Origin: Streptomyces sp. OR43
GTDB lineage: Bacteria; Actinomycetota; Actinomycetes; Streptomycetales; Streptomycetaceae
DNA: 59,866 nucleotides
Assembly: GCF_008042275.1 (NCBI RefSeq)
Contig: NZ_RDBK01000008.1
Span: 422,438-482,303 of the forward strand
Direction of reading: 5' to 3'
Shown here: piece by piece, positions 1 to 7,398 of the stretch
Layout of the letters: each line of letters opens with the position of its first letter
Position numbering within the stretch: position 1 is the stretch's first letter
The notes under the pieces: generated by a model
Seen by the model: the letters and a program-made list of their open reading frames with translations, nothing else
The model's database searches: none
Told to the model about the DNA's origin: nothing
Program-made: the position numbers and the translations under genes

Positions 1-69
1 GCCTTGGGCGCGAGGGCCGGGCGCGGGAGGATGTGGGGGAGCACCACAGCGACAGCGGAGGGAACCAGC

Positions 70-1404
70 GTGAGTGAGACCAAAGCGGCCAGGACCGGCT
101 CGGGTGAGAGTGCCGAGAACGAGGTCGTCGACCTCTGTCGTGACCTGATCCGGATCGACACCAGCAACTACGGGGATCACTCGGGACCGGGCGAGCGGCT
201 GGCCGCCGAGTACGTCGCGGAAAAGCTCGCGGAGGTCGGACTGGAGCCGCAGATCTTCGAGTCCCACAAGGGCCGTGCCTCCACGGTGGCGCGGATCGAG
301 GGCGAGGACCCGTCCAAGCCGGCGCTGCTGATCCACGGCCACACGGACGTCGTCCCGGCCAACGCGCACGACTGGACGCACCACCCCTTCTCGGGAGAGA
401 TCGCGGACGGCTGCGTGTGGGGCCGGGGCGCGGTCGACATGAAGGACATGGACGCGATGACCCTGGCGGTCGTGCGCGACCGGATGCGCAGCGGCCGCAA
501 GCCCCCGCGCGACATCGTGCTCGCCTTCCTCGCGGACGAGGAGGCGGGCGGTACGTACGGGGCCCGGTATCTCGTCGACAAGCACCCGGACCTGTTCGAG
601 GGCGTCACCGAGGCCATCGGGGAGGTCGGCGGCTTCTCCTTCACGGTCAACGAGAACCTGCGGCTCTACCTCGTCGAGACCGCGCAGAAGGGCATGCACT
701 GGATGCGTCTGACCGTGGACGGTACGGCCGGCCACGGTTCGATGACCAACGACGACAATGCGATCACCGAGCTGTGCGAGGCGGTCGGGCGGCTGGGGCG
801 GCACAACTGGCCGGTCCGGGTCACCAAGACCGTGCGCTCCTTCCTGGACGAGCTGTCCGACGCGCTCGGCACCCCGCTCGACCCGGAGGACATGGACGCC
901 ACGCTCGCCAAGCTGGGCGGCATCGCCAAGATGGTCGGCGCGACCCTGCGCAACTCCGCGGCCCCCACGATGCTCGGCGCCGGCTACAAGGTGAACGTGA
1001 TCCCGGGACAGGCGACCGCCCACGTCGACGGCCGTTTCCTGCCGGGGTACGAGCAGGAGTTCCTGGCCGACCTGGACCGGATCCTCGGCCCGCGCGTCAA
1101 GCGCGAGGACGTGCACGGCGACAAGGCGCTGGAGACCGACTTCGACGGCTCGCTCGTGGACGCGATGCAGATCGCGCTCAAGGCCGAGGACCCGATCGCG
1201 CGGGCGGTGCCGTACATGCTCTCCGGCGGTACGGACGCCAAGTCCTTCGGCGACCTGGGTATCCGGTGCTTCGGATTCGCTCCGCTGAAGCTCCCGCCGG
1301 AGCTCGACTTCGCCGGCATGTTCCACGGTGTGGACGAGCGCGTACCGGTCGAGGGCCTGAAGTTCGGCGCCCGGGTGCTCGACCGTTTCATCGACAACAG
1401 CTGA
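70..1404 (+). CDS. M20 family metallopeptidase (dipeptidase/deacylase-like)
   Basis: Predicted cytoplasmic zinc peptidase or amidohydrolase of the M20 family, 444 residues. Family motifs are visible: HGHTDVVP near residue 90 (zinc-binding His and Asp), WGRGAVDMKD (bridging Asp) and ADEEAGG (catalytic and zinc-binding Glu pair). The central region looks like the usual lid domain. The start is GTG at 70 because a good Shine-Dalgarno GGAGGG lies at 57-62; in-frame codons further upstream lack one. M20 proteins hydrolyse dipeptides, acyl-amino acids or related amides; the real substrate cannot be read from sequence. The gene is followed by about 150 nt of regulatory DNA in front of chpH, so co-transcription with the chaplin gene is unlikely. 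Confidence 0.88.
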   Translation: MSETKAARTGSGESAENEVVDLCRDLIRIDTSNYGDHSGPGERLAAEYVAEKLAEVGLEPQIFESHKGRASTVARIEGEDPSKPALLIHGHTDVVPANAHDWTHHPFSGEIADGCVWGRGAVDMKDMDAMTLAVVRDRMRSGRKPPRDIVLAFLADEEAGGTYGARYLVDKHPDLFEGVTEAIGEVGGFSFTVNENLRLYLVETAQKGMHWMRLTVDGTAGHGSMTNDDNAITELCEAVGRLGRHNWPVRVTKTVRSFLDELSDALGTPLDPEDMDATLAKLGGIAKMVGATLRNSAAPTMLGAGYKVNVIPGQATAHVDGRFLPGYEQEFLADLDRILGPRVKREDVHGDKALETDFDGSLVDAMQIALKAEDPIARAVPYMLSGGTDAKSFGDLGIRCFGFAPLKLPPELDFAGMFHGVDERVPVEGLKFGARVLDRFIDNS

Positions 1405-1454
1405 AAAGTCGATACGCGTCGCCATAATCGCCAGCTTGTACGCACCTAACCGGA

Positions 1455-1480
1455 ACGAGTGAAAGGCGCGGATCACTCGT
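1455..1480. promoter_or_regulatory. Inverted repeat upstream of chpH
   Basis: Perfect 8-bp arms ACGAGTGA (1455-1462) and TCACTCGT (1473-1480) are separated by 10 bp. The repeat lies 75-100 bp upstream of the chpH start. It could be an operator in the chpH promoter or a weak terminator for the peptidase gene. The half-sites resemble those of BldD boxes, but in the opposite order. Confidence 0.4.
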
Positions 1481-1510
1481 AGCCCGATTACTTCTTCCTC
1501 GTTACAGGTG

Positions 1511-1550
1511 ATGCGGTCCGCGGCTGGGACCGCATTTGCCAACTAGGAGG
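1511..1550 (+). promoter_or_regulatory. chpH 5' leader hairpin plus Shine-Dalgarno
   Basis: A perfect 9-bp stem (ATGCGGTCC 1511-1519, GGACCGCAT 1527-1535) with a 7-nt loop ends 9 nt before a near-ideal Shine-Dalgarno AGGAGG (1545-1550) for the chpH ATG at 1555. The position suggests mRNA stabilisation or translational control of an abundant surface protein. This is inferred from position only. Confidence 0.45.
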
Positions 1551-1554
1551 AATA

Positions 1555-1788
1555 ATGATCAAGAAGATCGTCGCCGCTGCGGCTGTCACCGGTGGTCTGG
1601 TTCTCGCGGGTGCCGGCATGGCCGTCGCCGACTCGGGCGCCCAGGGTGCCGCCATCGGCAGCCCCGGCGTGCTCTCGGGCAACGTCGTCCAGGTTCCCGT
1701 CCACGTTCCCGTGAACGTGTGCGGCAACACGATCTCCGTGATCGGGCTGCTGAACCCGGCCTTCGGCAACACCTGCGTCAACGCCTGA
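1555..1788 (+). CDS. chpH: Short chaplin ChpH
   Basis: Secreted hydrophobic surface protein of 77 residues. It has an N-terminal Sec signal (charged MIKK, hydrophobic core, probable cleavage after AVA near residue 26) and then a single chaplin domain with the hallmark VPVNVCGNT...GLLNPAFGNTC; its two Cys residues form an intramolecular disulfide in this family. Short chaplins assemble into amyloid-like fibrils at the air-water interface and let aerial hyphae break surface tension. chpC follows 138 nt downstream, the same pairing as in S. coelicolor. A terminator hairpin separates the two, so each probably has its own promoter. Chaplin genes are usually under sigma-BldN control; no unambiguous BldN promoter could be assigned by eye. 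Confidence 0.95.
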   Translation: MIKKIVAAAAVTGGLVLAGAGMAVADSGAQGAAIGSPGVLSGNVVQVPVHVPVNVCGNTISVIGLLNPAFGNTCVNA

Positions 1789-1823
1789 CGTTGTGCGTCA
1801 ACCCGTAAGGGTTTGAGCCCGCT

Positions 1824-1858
1824 CGGCCCCGGAGCGCACGCCATGTGCTCCGGGGCCG
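1824..1858 (+). terminator. Terminator after chpH
   Basis: Perfect 12-bp GC-rich stem (1824-1835 with 1847-1858) and an 11-nt loop, about 35 nt after the chpH stop. No clear U-tract follows, which is usual in Streptomyces. Confidence 0.65.
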
Positions 1859-1926
1859 TCGGGTCCTTTGCCCCCGCACGGTCAAGTCCGGGGGTATTCC
1901 GGAAGGTAGAAGGCAGGAAACAACCT

Positions 1927-2700
1927 ATGCGACAGGTCACGCGTAAAGGCCTGATCACCATGGCGGCTGCGGGCGGCGTTCTCGCGCTCAGTGGCGGTTA
2001 CGCGCACGCCGACGCGGGAGCGGCCGGCGGCGCATCGAATTCCCCGGGGGTGCTTTCAGGGAATTCGGTACAGATCCCGGTCGAGGTTCCGGTCAACGTC
2101 TGCGGCAACTCCGTGAACGTCGTGGGGCTGCTCAACCCGGCGGCGGGCAACGCCTGCGCGAACACCTCGGACGGTGCGGCCGCAGGCCGTCACGGTTCGA
2201 CCGCCGGGAGCTCGGGCAGCCACGCCTCCGACCACGGCCGGGCGTCCGGCGACCGCGGTCAGGGGGTGCGGGCGGGCACCGGGAAGCACCGGGCCGCCGG
2301 CAGCGACAACGGGGGAGGGGCCACCGCCGAGGGGACCGCGAAGGGCTCGCCCGGTCTGCTCTCGGGGAACCAGATCCAGGTACCCATCGACATCCCCGTG
2401 AACGCCTGCGGGAACAGCGTCACCATCGGTGGCCTGCTCAACCCCGCCCTCGGCAACACGTGCGAGAACGACAGCACACCCCCGGTCGTCCCGGAGACTC
2501 CCGTCACCCATGTGACACCGCCGACGCCCGGACCGCGCACCATCCCGAACGCGCCCGAACCGCAGACCCTGCCGGCGAGCACGCCGCAGCTCGCGCACAC
2601 CGGAGCGGGCGGGCTCGACCTGCTCGTCCCGGCGGGCGCCGGTCTGCTGCTGGCCGGGGCGGGCACGGTGCTGTACCGCCGCGCCAGGGCCGCCGCCTGA
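1927..2700 (+). CDS. chpC: Long chaplin ChpC, sortase-anchored
   Basis: Cell-wall-anchored long chaplin of 257 residues. In order: a signal peptide ending near YAHA-DA (about residue 28); chaplin domain 1 (VPVNVCGNSVNVVGLLNP); a Ser/Gly/His-rich spacer; chaplin domain 2 (IPVNACGNSVTIGGLLNP); a Pro/Thr-rich stalk; the sortase signal LAHTG at 222-226; a hydrophobic helix; and a basic tail RRARAAA. LAxTG is the class E sortase motif used by Streptomyces long chaplins. The protein is expected to be covalently linked to peptidoglycan, helping to seed or tether short-chaplin fibrils. The start is ATG 1927, which places the signal peptide at the N terminus; the upstream AGGAAA is only a moderate ribosome site. 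Confidence 0.94.
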   Translation: MRQVTRKGLITMAAAGGVLALSGGYAHADAGAAGGASNSPGVLSGNSVQIPVEVPVNVCGNSVNVVGLLNPAAGNACANTSDGAAAGRHGSTAGSSGSHASDHGRASGDRGQGVRAGTGKHRAAGSDNGGGATAEGTAKGSPGLLSGNQIQVPIDIPVNACGNSVTIGGLLNPALGNTCENDSTPPVVPETPVTHVTPPTPGPRTIPNAPEPQTLPASTPQLAHTGAGGLDLLVPAGAGLLLAGAGTVLYRRARAAA

Positions 2701-2723
2701 CGGCAGCGGTCGGCACGGCGAAG

Positions 2724-2757
2724 GGAAGGGGCCCCGCGGCGACGCGGGGCCCCTTCC
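2724..2757. terminator. Bidirectional terminator between chpC and the DUF5703 gene
   Basis: A perfect 15-bp stem (2724-2738 with 2743-2757) is closed by a GCGA tetraloop of GNRA type. It lies between convergent genes, so it can serve both strands. Confidence 0.85.
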
Positions 2758-2760
2758 GTC

Positions 2761-2949
2761 TCACCAGGTGGCCCGCAACTGGCGGATGATCCGCCGCCGC
2801 AGCCGCACCCGGCGACTGCCGTCCAGGCGCAGCGTCAGCCGGTCCAACTCCCAGTGCCCGTACTCGGCATGGTCGGTCAACAGGCGGGCCGTCTCCTTCC
2901 GGGACACCCCGCGCGGCACGTACACATCGACAAATTCGTATTCCGGCAT
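2761..2949 (-). CDS. DUF5703 family small protein
   Basis: A 62-residue cytoplasmic protein beginning MPEYEFVDVYVPRG and ending in a very basic stretch rich in Arg (VRLRRRIIRQ). The sequence is highly conserved in Streptomyces and matches my memory of DUF5703. No enzymatic motif is visible; the basic C-terminal half could bind nucleic acid or an acidic partner, which is speculative. It is convergent with chpC and shares its terminator. The divergently transcribed hypothetical gene starts 47 nt away, so the short gap carries both promoters. Confidence 0.85.
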   Translation of the reverse strand: MPEYEFVDVYVPRGVSRKETARLLTDHAEYGHWELDRLTLRLDGSRRVRLRRRIIRQLRATW

Positions 2950-2983
2950 CGCATCTATTGTGCGGGCAGAGCCCGTGTACGGA

Positions 2984-2989
2984 TAGCGT
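2984..2989 (+). promoter_or_regulatory. Probable -10 element for a leaderless transcript
   Basis: TAGCGT (TANNNT) ends 7 nt before the ATG at 2997, which has no Shine-Dalgarno. Confidence 0.45.
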
Positions 2990-2996
2990 CTGCCCT

Positions 2997-3656
2997 ATGT
3001 CTGATGCTGCGCAGCCCACCGCTGCCGAGGTACGCGCCGCCGCCGATGCGGTCAAAGCCGCGATCGACCACCACCTCGCGGCGGTCGAGCGCCGGTCCGG
3101 GGACGACGACCCCGCTGTCTACGACGCGTTCAACGCACTGGCCGCTGCGGCCGAGGTCTACGACGAACTCCTCTACGACCGCCATGACGAGGTCACGCCC
3201 TTCGAGATTCCGGGGGTGGAGGACTCCCTGCCGCCGTACAGCGGCCCGGAGGAGCCGAACGCCGTCAGCGTGCTGATCCGCCGCGACTACGCGGTGGTGG
3301 AGCCGCAGCGGCTGCTCGCGCAGGCACAGCGTCTCGCCGACGTGGACCCCGAGGACCGCGGCAGCGGAAGCGCGGCCGTGGTCGGCAGCAGTGTCCACGC
3401 GGCGCTGGGGGTGCTCTTCGGGGAGTACGAGGCGGACGAGATCGCCTCCCGGCACACGGAGTTCGGTCTGGAGGAGGGCGACTCCACGCTCTGGGTCGCG
3501 GCCGCGGACGAGTTGCCGGAGCCGGGGGAGTGGCTCGGCGCCCCGTTCGACGACGCGGACCCGGAGCTGGTGGTCTGCCGCTTCGACGTCAGCGCGGTCT
3601 TCGACGAGGACGATCTGGACGAGGAGCTGGACGGCCTGACGAGGGACAGGACCTGA
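2997..3656 (+). CDS. Conserved acidic actinobacterial hypothetical protein
   Basis: A 219-residue soluble protein with no signal peptide or membrane helix. It is strongly acidic, especially towards the C terminus (DEDDLDEELDGL). The N-terminal 60 residues look alpha-helical (AAEVRAAADAVKAAIDHHL). I recognise the sequence type as conserved in Streptomyces but know no function. The start ATG 2997 is chosen because MSDAAQ is a typical N terminus and a TANNNT hexamer lies 7 nt upstream, suggesting a leaderless mRNA. The 3' end abuts a rearranged helicase remnant. The phrase AGGACCTGAT recurs just after the stop (compare the 3' end of the gene with 3668-3677), so the extreme C terminus may itself be affected by that event. 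Confidence 0.8.
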   Translation: MSDAAQPTAAEVRAAADAVKAAIDHHLAAVERRSGDDDPAVYDAFNALAAAAEVYDELLYDRHDEVTPFEIPGVEDSLPPYSGPEEPNAVSVLIRRDYAVVEPQRLLAQAQRLADVDPEDRGSGSAAVVGSSVHAALGVLFGEYEADEIASRHTEFGLEEGDSTLWVAAADELPEPGEWLGAPFDDADPELVVCRFDVSAVFDEDDLDEELDGLTRDRT

Positions 3657-3659
3657 TTC

Positions 3660-4166
3660 CTGCCCACAGGACCTGATCTCTCCCCGCAGACCGACCCCGG
3701 CGCAGCGGTGCAGCACGCCATCGCGGAGGGCGTCGTCCTGGTCTTCCAGGACGGCCCGGAGGACGAGGACGCCGACGGGGACGCGGACGAGGAGAGCGAG
3801 GCAACGGACGCGGGCGACGGGGGCGCCGAACCGGCGGCGGAGCGGGAGCCGGTCCAGGTCCTTCTCGGCCTTGCGCTTCTCGATCCGCTCGCGCAGTTCG
3901 CGCTGGGCGGCCAGCTCCGCCTCGGCCTCGGTGGGTGCCGGGGCGGCGGTCGCGTCCCCCTCGCTGCTGAGGTCCGCGGCGGCGTCCTCCTGGGGCGCGG
4001 ACCCGTCGGGCTCCTCCCCGGGTCCGTCGGCCGTCGCCTCGTCGGCACCGTCGTGGCCGGCCTCCGCCTGCTCGGCGGGTGCGGGCGCGGTGGCGGGCTC
4101 GTCCGCGACGACGTCGTCGTCGGTGGCCGAGGGGCCGGGGGATTCCCCCCGGGGAAGCGCAGTCAC
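3660..4166 (-). pseudogene. Broken, partly inverted remnant of a helix-hairpin-helix/RecD-like helicase gene
   Basis: On the minus strand a GTG at 4166 overlaps the aldo/keto reductase stop (GTGA) and opens about 100 codons that are natural-looking: MTALPRGESPGPS..., an acidic Ala/Pro linker, then a charged helix ELRERIEKRKAEKD ending near 3863. Beyond that, the minus frame reads into non-protein-like Arg/Leu-rich sequence. The plus strand at about 3690-3875 instead reads TDPGAAVQHAIAEGVVLVFQD...EPVQVLLGL. From memory both pieces belong to one Streptomyces gene, an HHH/RecD-like helicase normally found intact here. The two pieces meet at GTCCTTCTCGGCC (about 3859-3871), which can encode AEKD on minus and VLLGL on plus. 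I infer a fold-back inversion with loss of most of the gene; an assembly error is possible. Confidence 0.55.
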
Positions 4167-5146
4167 AGCGTGCTCCAGTCCTGGTCGGGATAGCGGTGCA
4201 CGGGCGCCGACACATCGTCGAGCGCCTGGCAGATCTCGTCAGGAAGACTAAGCGTCTCCACTGACAATGCCTCCGTGAGCTGCTGCGCGTTGCGCGCGCC
4301 GATGATCGGGGCCACCACTCCCGGCCGGTCCCGTACCCAGGCCAGGGCCACCTGGAGCGCCGTGGTGGCCAGCCCGTCGGCCGCCGTCGCCACCGCGTGC
4401 ACGATGCGGCTCGCCGGGTCGTCGAGATACGGCTCGACGAAGGGGGCCAGCAGTTCGGAGGCGCCGCGGGAGTCCGCCGGGGTCCCCGTGCGGTACTTGC
4501 CGGTGAGCACGCCCCGGCCCAGCGGGGACGACGGCAGCAGCCCCACGCCCAGGTCGAGCGCGGCCGGCAGCACCTCGCGCTCCACGCCCCGCTGCAGCAG
4601 CGAGTACTCCATCTGCGTACTGGCCAGCCGGGTCCGCACCCCGGGCGAGGCGAGCTGCCAGGTCGCGGCCTTCGCCAGCTGCCAGCCACAGAAGTTGGAC
4701 ACGCCCGCATACCGGGCCCGCCCGCTGGAGACCGCGATGTCCAGCGCCTGGAGCGTCTCGTCCAGCGGGGTCATGGGGTCGAAGGCGTGGACCTGCCACA
4801 GATCCACGTAGTCCGTACCCAGCCGGGCCAGCGAGGCGTCCAGGGCGGCCAGCAGATGCCCGCGCGAGCCGTTGAACCTGCGGTACGGATCGGCCACGCT
4901 GCCGGCCTTCGTCGCGATGACCAGATCCTGCCGCGGCACCAGACCGGCGACCAGCTGCCCGAGCAGGTACTCCGCCTCCCCGCCGCCGTACACGTCCGCC
5001 GTGTCGACCAGGGTGCCGCCCACCTCCCAGAACGCCTTCAGCTGCTCGGCAGCGTCGTGCTCGTCGGTGTCCCGGCCCCAGGTGAGGGTGCCGAGCCCGA
5101 TCCGGGACACTCGAAGGCCGGTGCGGCCGAGATGCCTCTGCTCCAT
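4163..5146 (-). CDS. Aldo/keto reductase
   Basis: NAD(P)H-dependent oxidoreductase of the AKR superfamily with a TIM-barrel fold, 327 residues. The catalytic tetrad is visible: D48 and Y53 (DTADVYGGG), K80 (VIATKAGS) and H120 (DLWQVHAFD). The substrate is an unknown aldehyde, ketone or sugar. The start is ATG 5146 (MEQRHLGRTGLRVSR), the conserved N terminus of the family; a more upstream in-frame start would add a Pro-rich non-conserved leader. No Shine-Dalgarno is seen, but AGGTTA on the plus strand at 5155-5160 (TAACCT on minus) lies 8 nt upstream, fitting a leaderless transcript. Its stop overlaps the GTG of the broken helicase reading frame, so the two were once an operon. Confidence 0.9.
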   Translation of the reverse strand: MEQRHLGRTGLRVSRIGLGTLTWGRDTDEHDAAEQLKAFWEVGGTLVDTADVYGGGEAEYLLGQLVAGLVPRQDLVIATKAGSVADPYRRFNGSRGHLLAALDASLARLGTDYVDLWQVHAFDPMTPLDETLQALDIAVSSGRARYAGVSNFCGWQLAKAATWQLASPGVRTRLASTQMEYSLLQRGVEREVLPAALDLGVGLLPSSPLGRGVLTGKYRTGTPADSRGASELLAPFVEPYLDDPASRIVHAVATAADGLATTALQVALAWVRDRPGVVAPIIGARNAQQLTEALSVETLSLPDEICQALDDVSAPVHRYPDQDWSTL

Positions 5147-5261
5147 GGGCGCTGAGGTTACTGGCCACAGCCGCGCACAGGGCAGGGCTGTGGACAACCG
5201 GGGCCCGGGTGGCCCCTGCCGTATCGCCTTCCCGCGCGCTAGAGTCCGGAGCACAGGGACG

Positions 5262-5275
5262 TTACTGATCAGTAA
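5262..5275. promoter_or_regulatory. 14-bp perfect palindrome, probable operator
   Basis: TTACTGATCAGTAA is a perfect palindrome ending 11 bp before the start of the F420-type oxidoreductase gene and overlapping its probable ribosome site region. Size and symmetry fit a TetR-type operator. No TetR gene is present in the window. Confidence 0.55.
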
Positions 5276-5286
5276 GGGGAGCGGCT

Positions 5287-6336
5287 ATGCGGCTCGGCAT
5301 CAATCTCGGTTACTGGGGCGCGGGAATGGACGGCGACAACCTCGCCGTCGCGCAGGAGGCCGACCGGCTCGGCTACGACGTCTGCTGGGCGGCCGAGGCG
5401 TACGGCTCCGACGCGCCGACCGTGCTGTCCTGGGTCGCCGCGCAGACGGAGTCCATCGACGTCGGCTCCGCGATCATGCAGATCCCGGCCCGCCAGCCCG
5501 CCATGACCGCCATGACCGCGGCCACGCTCGACTCGCTCTCCGGCGGCCGCTTCCGCCTCGGCCTCGGGGTGTCGGGGCCGCAGGTCTCGGAGGGCTGGTA
5601 CGGCGTCAAGTTCGACAAGCCGCTCGCCCGCACCCGGGAGTACGTCGAGATCGTCCGCAAGGCGATGGCCCGTGAGCGGCTCTCGTACGAGGGGCAGCAC
5701 TGGACGCTCCCGCTGCCCGGCGGCCCCGGCAAGCCGATCAAGCTGACCGTGCACCCCGAGCGCGAGCACATCCCGCTCTACATCGCGGCGATCGGGCCGA
5801 AGAACCTGGAACAGACCGGCGAGATCGCCGACGGCGCCCTGCTGATCTTCCCGTCCGCGGACCATCTGGAAGACACCGCGATGCGGTACCTGAGGGCCGG
5901 GCGCGAGAAGGCCGGCAAGACCATGGACGGCTTCGACGTCTGCCCGACACTGCCGCTGGCCGTGGGCGACGACGTCAAGGGCCTCGCCGACATGTTCCGG
6001 CCGTACACCGCGCTGTACGTCGGCGGTATGGGCAGCCCCAAGCAGAACTTCTACAACCAGCTCGCCCAGCGCATGGGGTACGAGAAGGAGGCCGCCGAGA
6101 TCCAGGAGAAGTACCTGTCCGGTGACAAGGCCGGTGCCGCCGCCGCCGTGCCCCACCAGCTGATCGACCAGACCACGCTGCTGGGGTCGGTGGAGCGGAT
6201 CGCCGACCGGATGCAGGCCTACGCGGCGGCCGGTGTCACGACCCTGACCCTGGCCCCGGCGGGCTTCACGCTCGACGAGCGGCTCGCCGCGCTGCGGGCC
6301 GGCACGGACGCGCTGGAGCGCTCCGGGCTCGCGTAG
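5287..6336 (+). CDS. LLM class F420-dependent oxidoreductase
   Basis: A 349-residue luciferase-like monooxygenase-fold protein of the mycobacterial Rv3520c type, probably using coenzyme F420. Typical features are MRLGINLGYWG at the N terminus, a WAAEAYGSDAPTVLSWVAAQT segment, LDSLSGGRFRLGLGVSGPQVSEGWYG and a C-terminal GVTTLTLAP strand. Such enzymes move hydride to or from F420 on lipid-like or acyl substrates; the real substrate is unknown. The start ATG 5287 follows GGGGAGCGG. A 14-bp palindrome immediately upstream suggests tight repression by a TetR-type regulator encoded elsewhere. The flanking genes diverge or have their own terminators, so it is probably monocistronic. Confidence 0.9.
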   Translation: MRLGINLGYWGAGMDGDNLAVAQEADRLGYDVCWAAEAYGSDAPTVLSWVAAQTESIDVGSAIMQIPARQPAMTAMTAATLDSLSGGRFRLGLGVSGPQVSEGWYGVKFDKPLARTREYVEIVRKAMARERLSYEGQHWTLPLPGGPGKPIKLTVHPEREHIPLYIAAIGPKNLEQTGEIADGALLIFPSADHLEDTAMRYLRAGREKAGKTMDGFDVCPTLPLAVGDDVKGLADMFRPYTALYVGGMGSPKQNFYNQLAQRMGYEKEAAEIQEKYLSGDKAGAAAAVPHQLIDQTTLLGSVERIADRMQAYAAAGVTTLTLAPAGFTLDERLAALRAGTDALERSGLA

Positions 6337-6360
6337 TCCCTCCCGGCGCCGGGCAGCACT

Positions 6361-6402
6361 ACGGCCGTGGTGGGGGCTCGGGGTCCTCCCCGCCACGGCC
6401 GT
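6361..6402 (+). terminator. Terminator after the LLM oxidoreductase gene
   Basis: Ten-bp arms ACGGCCGTGG (6361-6370) and CCACGGCCGT (6393-6402) with a further inner G-run/C-run pairing. It lies 25 nt after the stop. Confidence 0.6.
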
Positions 6403-6582
6403 CACCGGGAACAACGCGGGCGGGACGGTTGGGTTACGGGGTCATGCGGAAACGGTTCGCCAGCGGTGGGCCGCGACGGGGACGGTCCCCCGTCCGGCCC
6501 AGTGCGGGAGCGCTCCTGTTGCCCGTCGGAGCCAGGCGCACTTGACTGGCGCTCGGCAGACGCCGGCACGGAGGTGGCAGTG

Positions 6583-7371
6583 ATGCTCTCGGCAAAGAAC
6601 CTGTTCCAGGAGATGCTCGACGACGACGACGCGTTCCGGCTGTTCTGCTCGATCGCCGCCAGCGGGGAGTCCCAGGGCGGCTGGGAGAACGGCCGCATCG
6701 CCGCGCTCGTGCCCGCGAGCCAGCGCGCGCTCGCCCCGAAGATCGCCCGCCACGGCGCCGACGAGGACAAGCACGGGCGGATCTTCAACGCCCTGCTGAG
6801 GAAGCGCGGTCTGACCGCAGTCCCGGTCCCGCACGAGACCGACTACACGATGCTGCTGGAGAAGCACGGCATCGGACTCGCCCACGAGCAGCTGGGGCGC
6901 GAGGAACCGCTCACCGAGCGCGACATCATCACCTACCTCGCCCACAGCCGGGTCACCGAACAGCGCGCCTCCGAGCAGATGCGGCTGCTGCGCAAGCACT
7001 TCGCCGACCACCCCGACCTGGGCCGGGCGGTCCGGATGATCTCCAACGACGAGGACAACCACCTCGCGTACTGCCACGAGGAACTCCTGCGCTTCGCCGC
7101 GGCCGGGCACGGCCGGACGATCCAGCACATCCTGCGCGAGTGCGCCCTCGCCGAGATCCGCGTCTACCGCGACGTCAGCCTGGCCGTGATGGACCACATG
7201 GGCCGCGTCCTCGGCTGGTCCCGGGCGAAGGCCGCGGTGCTGGCGGCCGGGATCCACGCCGTCCACGCGTACGAACGGGTCCTCGGCTGGCGGCGCATGG
7301 TCAGCCTGACACCCCCCGAGCGGCGGGACGCGCTGGGCGGGCCGGCCGTACCGGCACCCGAGTTCGCCTGA
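6583..7371 (+). CDS. Ferritin-like domain protein
   Basis: A 262-residue helical protein with two ExxH pairs typical of ferritin-like di-iron folds: D-E-D-K-H (E61, H64) and D-E-D-N-H (E157, H160), each inside a long amphipathic helix. This suggests an iron-binding or oxidase-like four-helix bundle; ferritin-like catalytic activity is inference. The C-terminal portion (MDHMGRVLGWSRAKAAVLAAGIHAVHAYERVLGWRRM) is also helical and mildly hydrophobic. The start ATG 6583 is preceded by GGAGG at 6570-6574. The 246-nt gap upstream holds the previous terminator and a second small hairpin (about 6475-6494, GACGGGG/CCCCGTC). It is convergent with corA. Confidence 0.78.
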   Translation: MLSAKNLFQEMLDDDDAFRLFCSIAASGESQGGWENGRIAALVPASQRALAPKIARHGADEDKHGRIFNALLRKRGLTAVPVPHETDYTMLLEKHGIGLAHEQLGREEPLTERDIITYLAHSRVTEQRASEQMRLLRKHFADHPDLGRAVRMISNDEDNHLAYCHEELLRFAAAGHGRTIQHILRECALAEIRVYRDVSLAVMDHMGRVLGWSRAKAAVLAAGIHAVHAYERVLGWRRMVSLTPPERRDALGGPAVPAPEFA

Positions 7372-7375
7372 GCGG

Positions 7376-7392
7376 GGCCGGCCCGGCCGGCC
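7376..7392. terminator. Small hairpin between convergent genes
   Basis: GGCCGGC (7376-7382) and GCCGGCC (7386-7392) form a 7-bp stem with a 3-nt loop in the 27-nt gap between the ferritin-like gene and corA. Confidence 0.35.
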
Positions 7393-7398
7393 ACGGTG

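Noticed and set aside
2955..3860. Continuation of the minus-strand helicase reading frame opposite the acidic hypothetical gene
   Set aside because: Beyond about 3860 it has shadow composition and lies antisense to a convincing gene.
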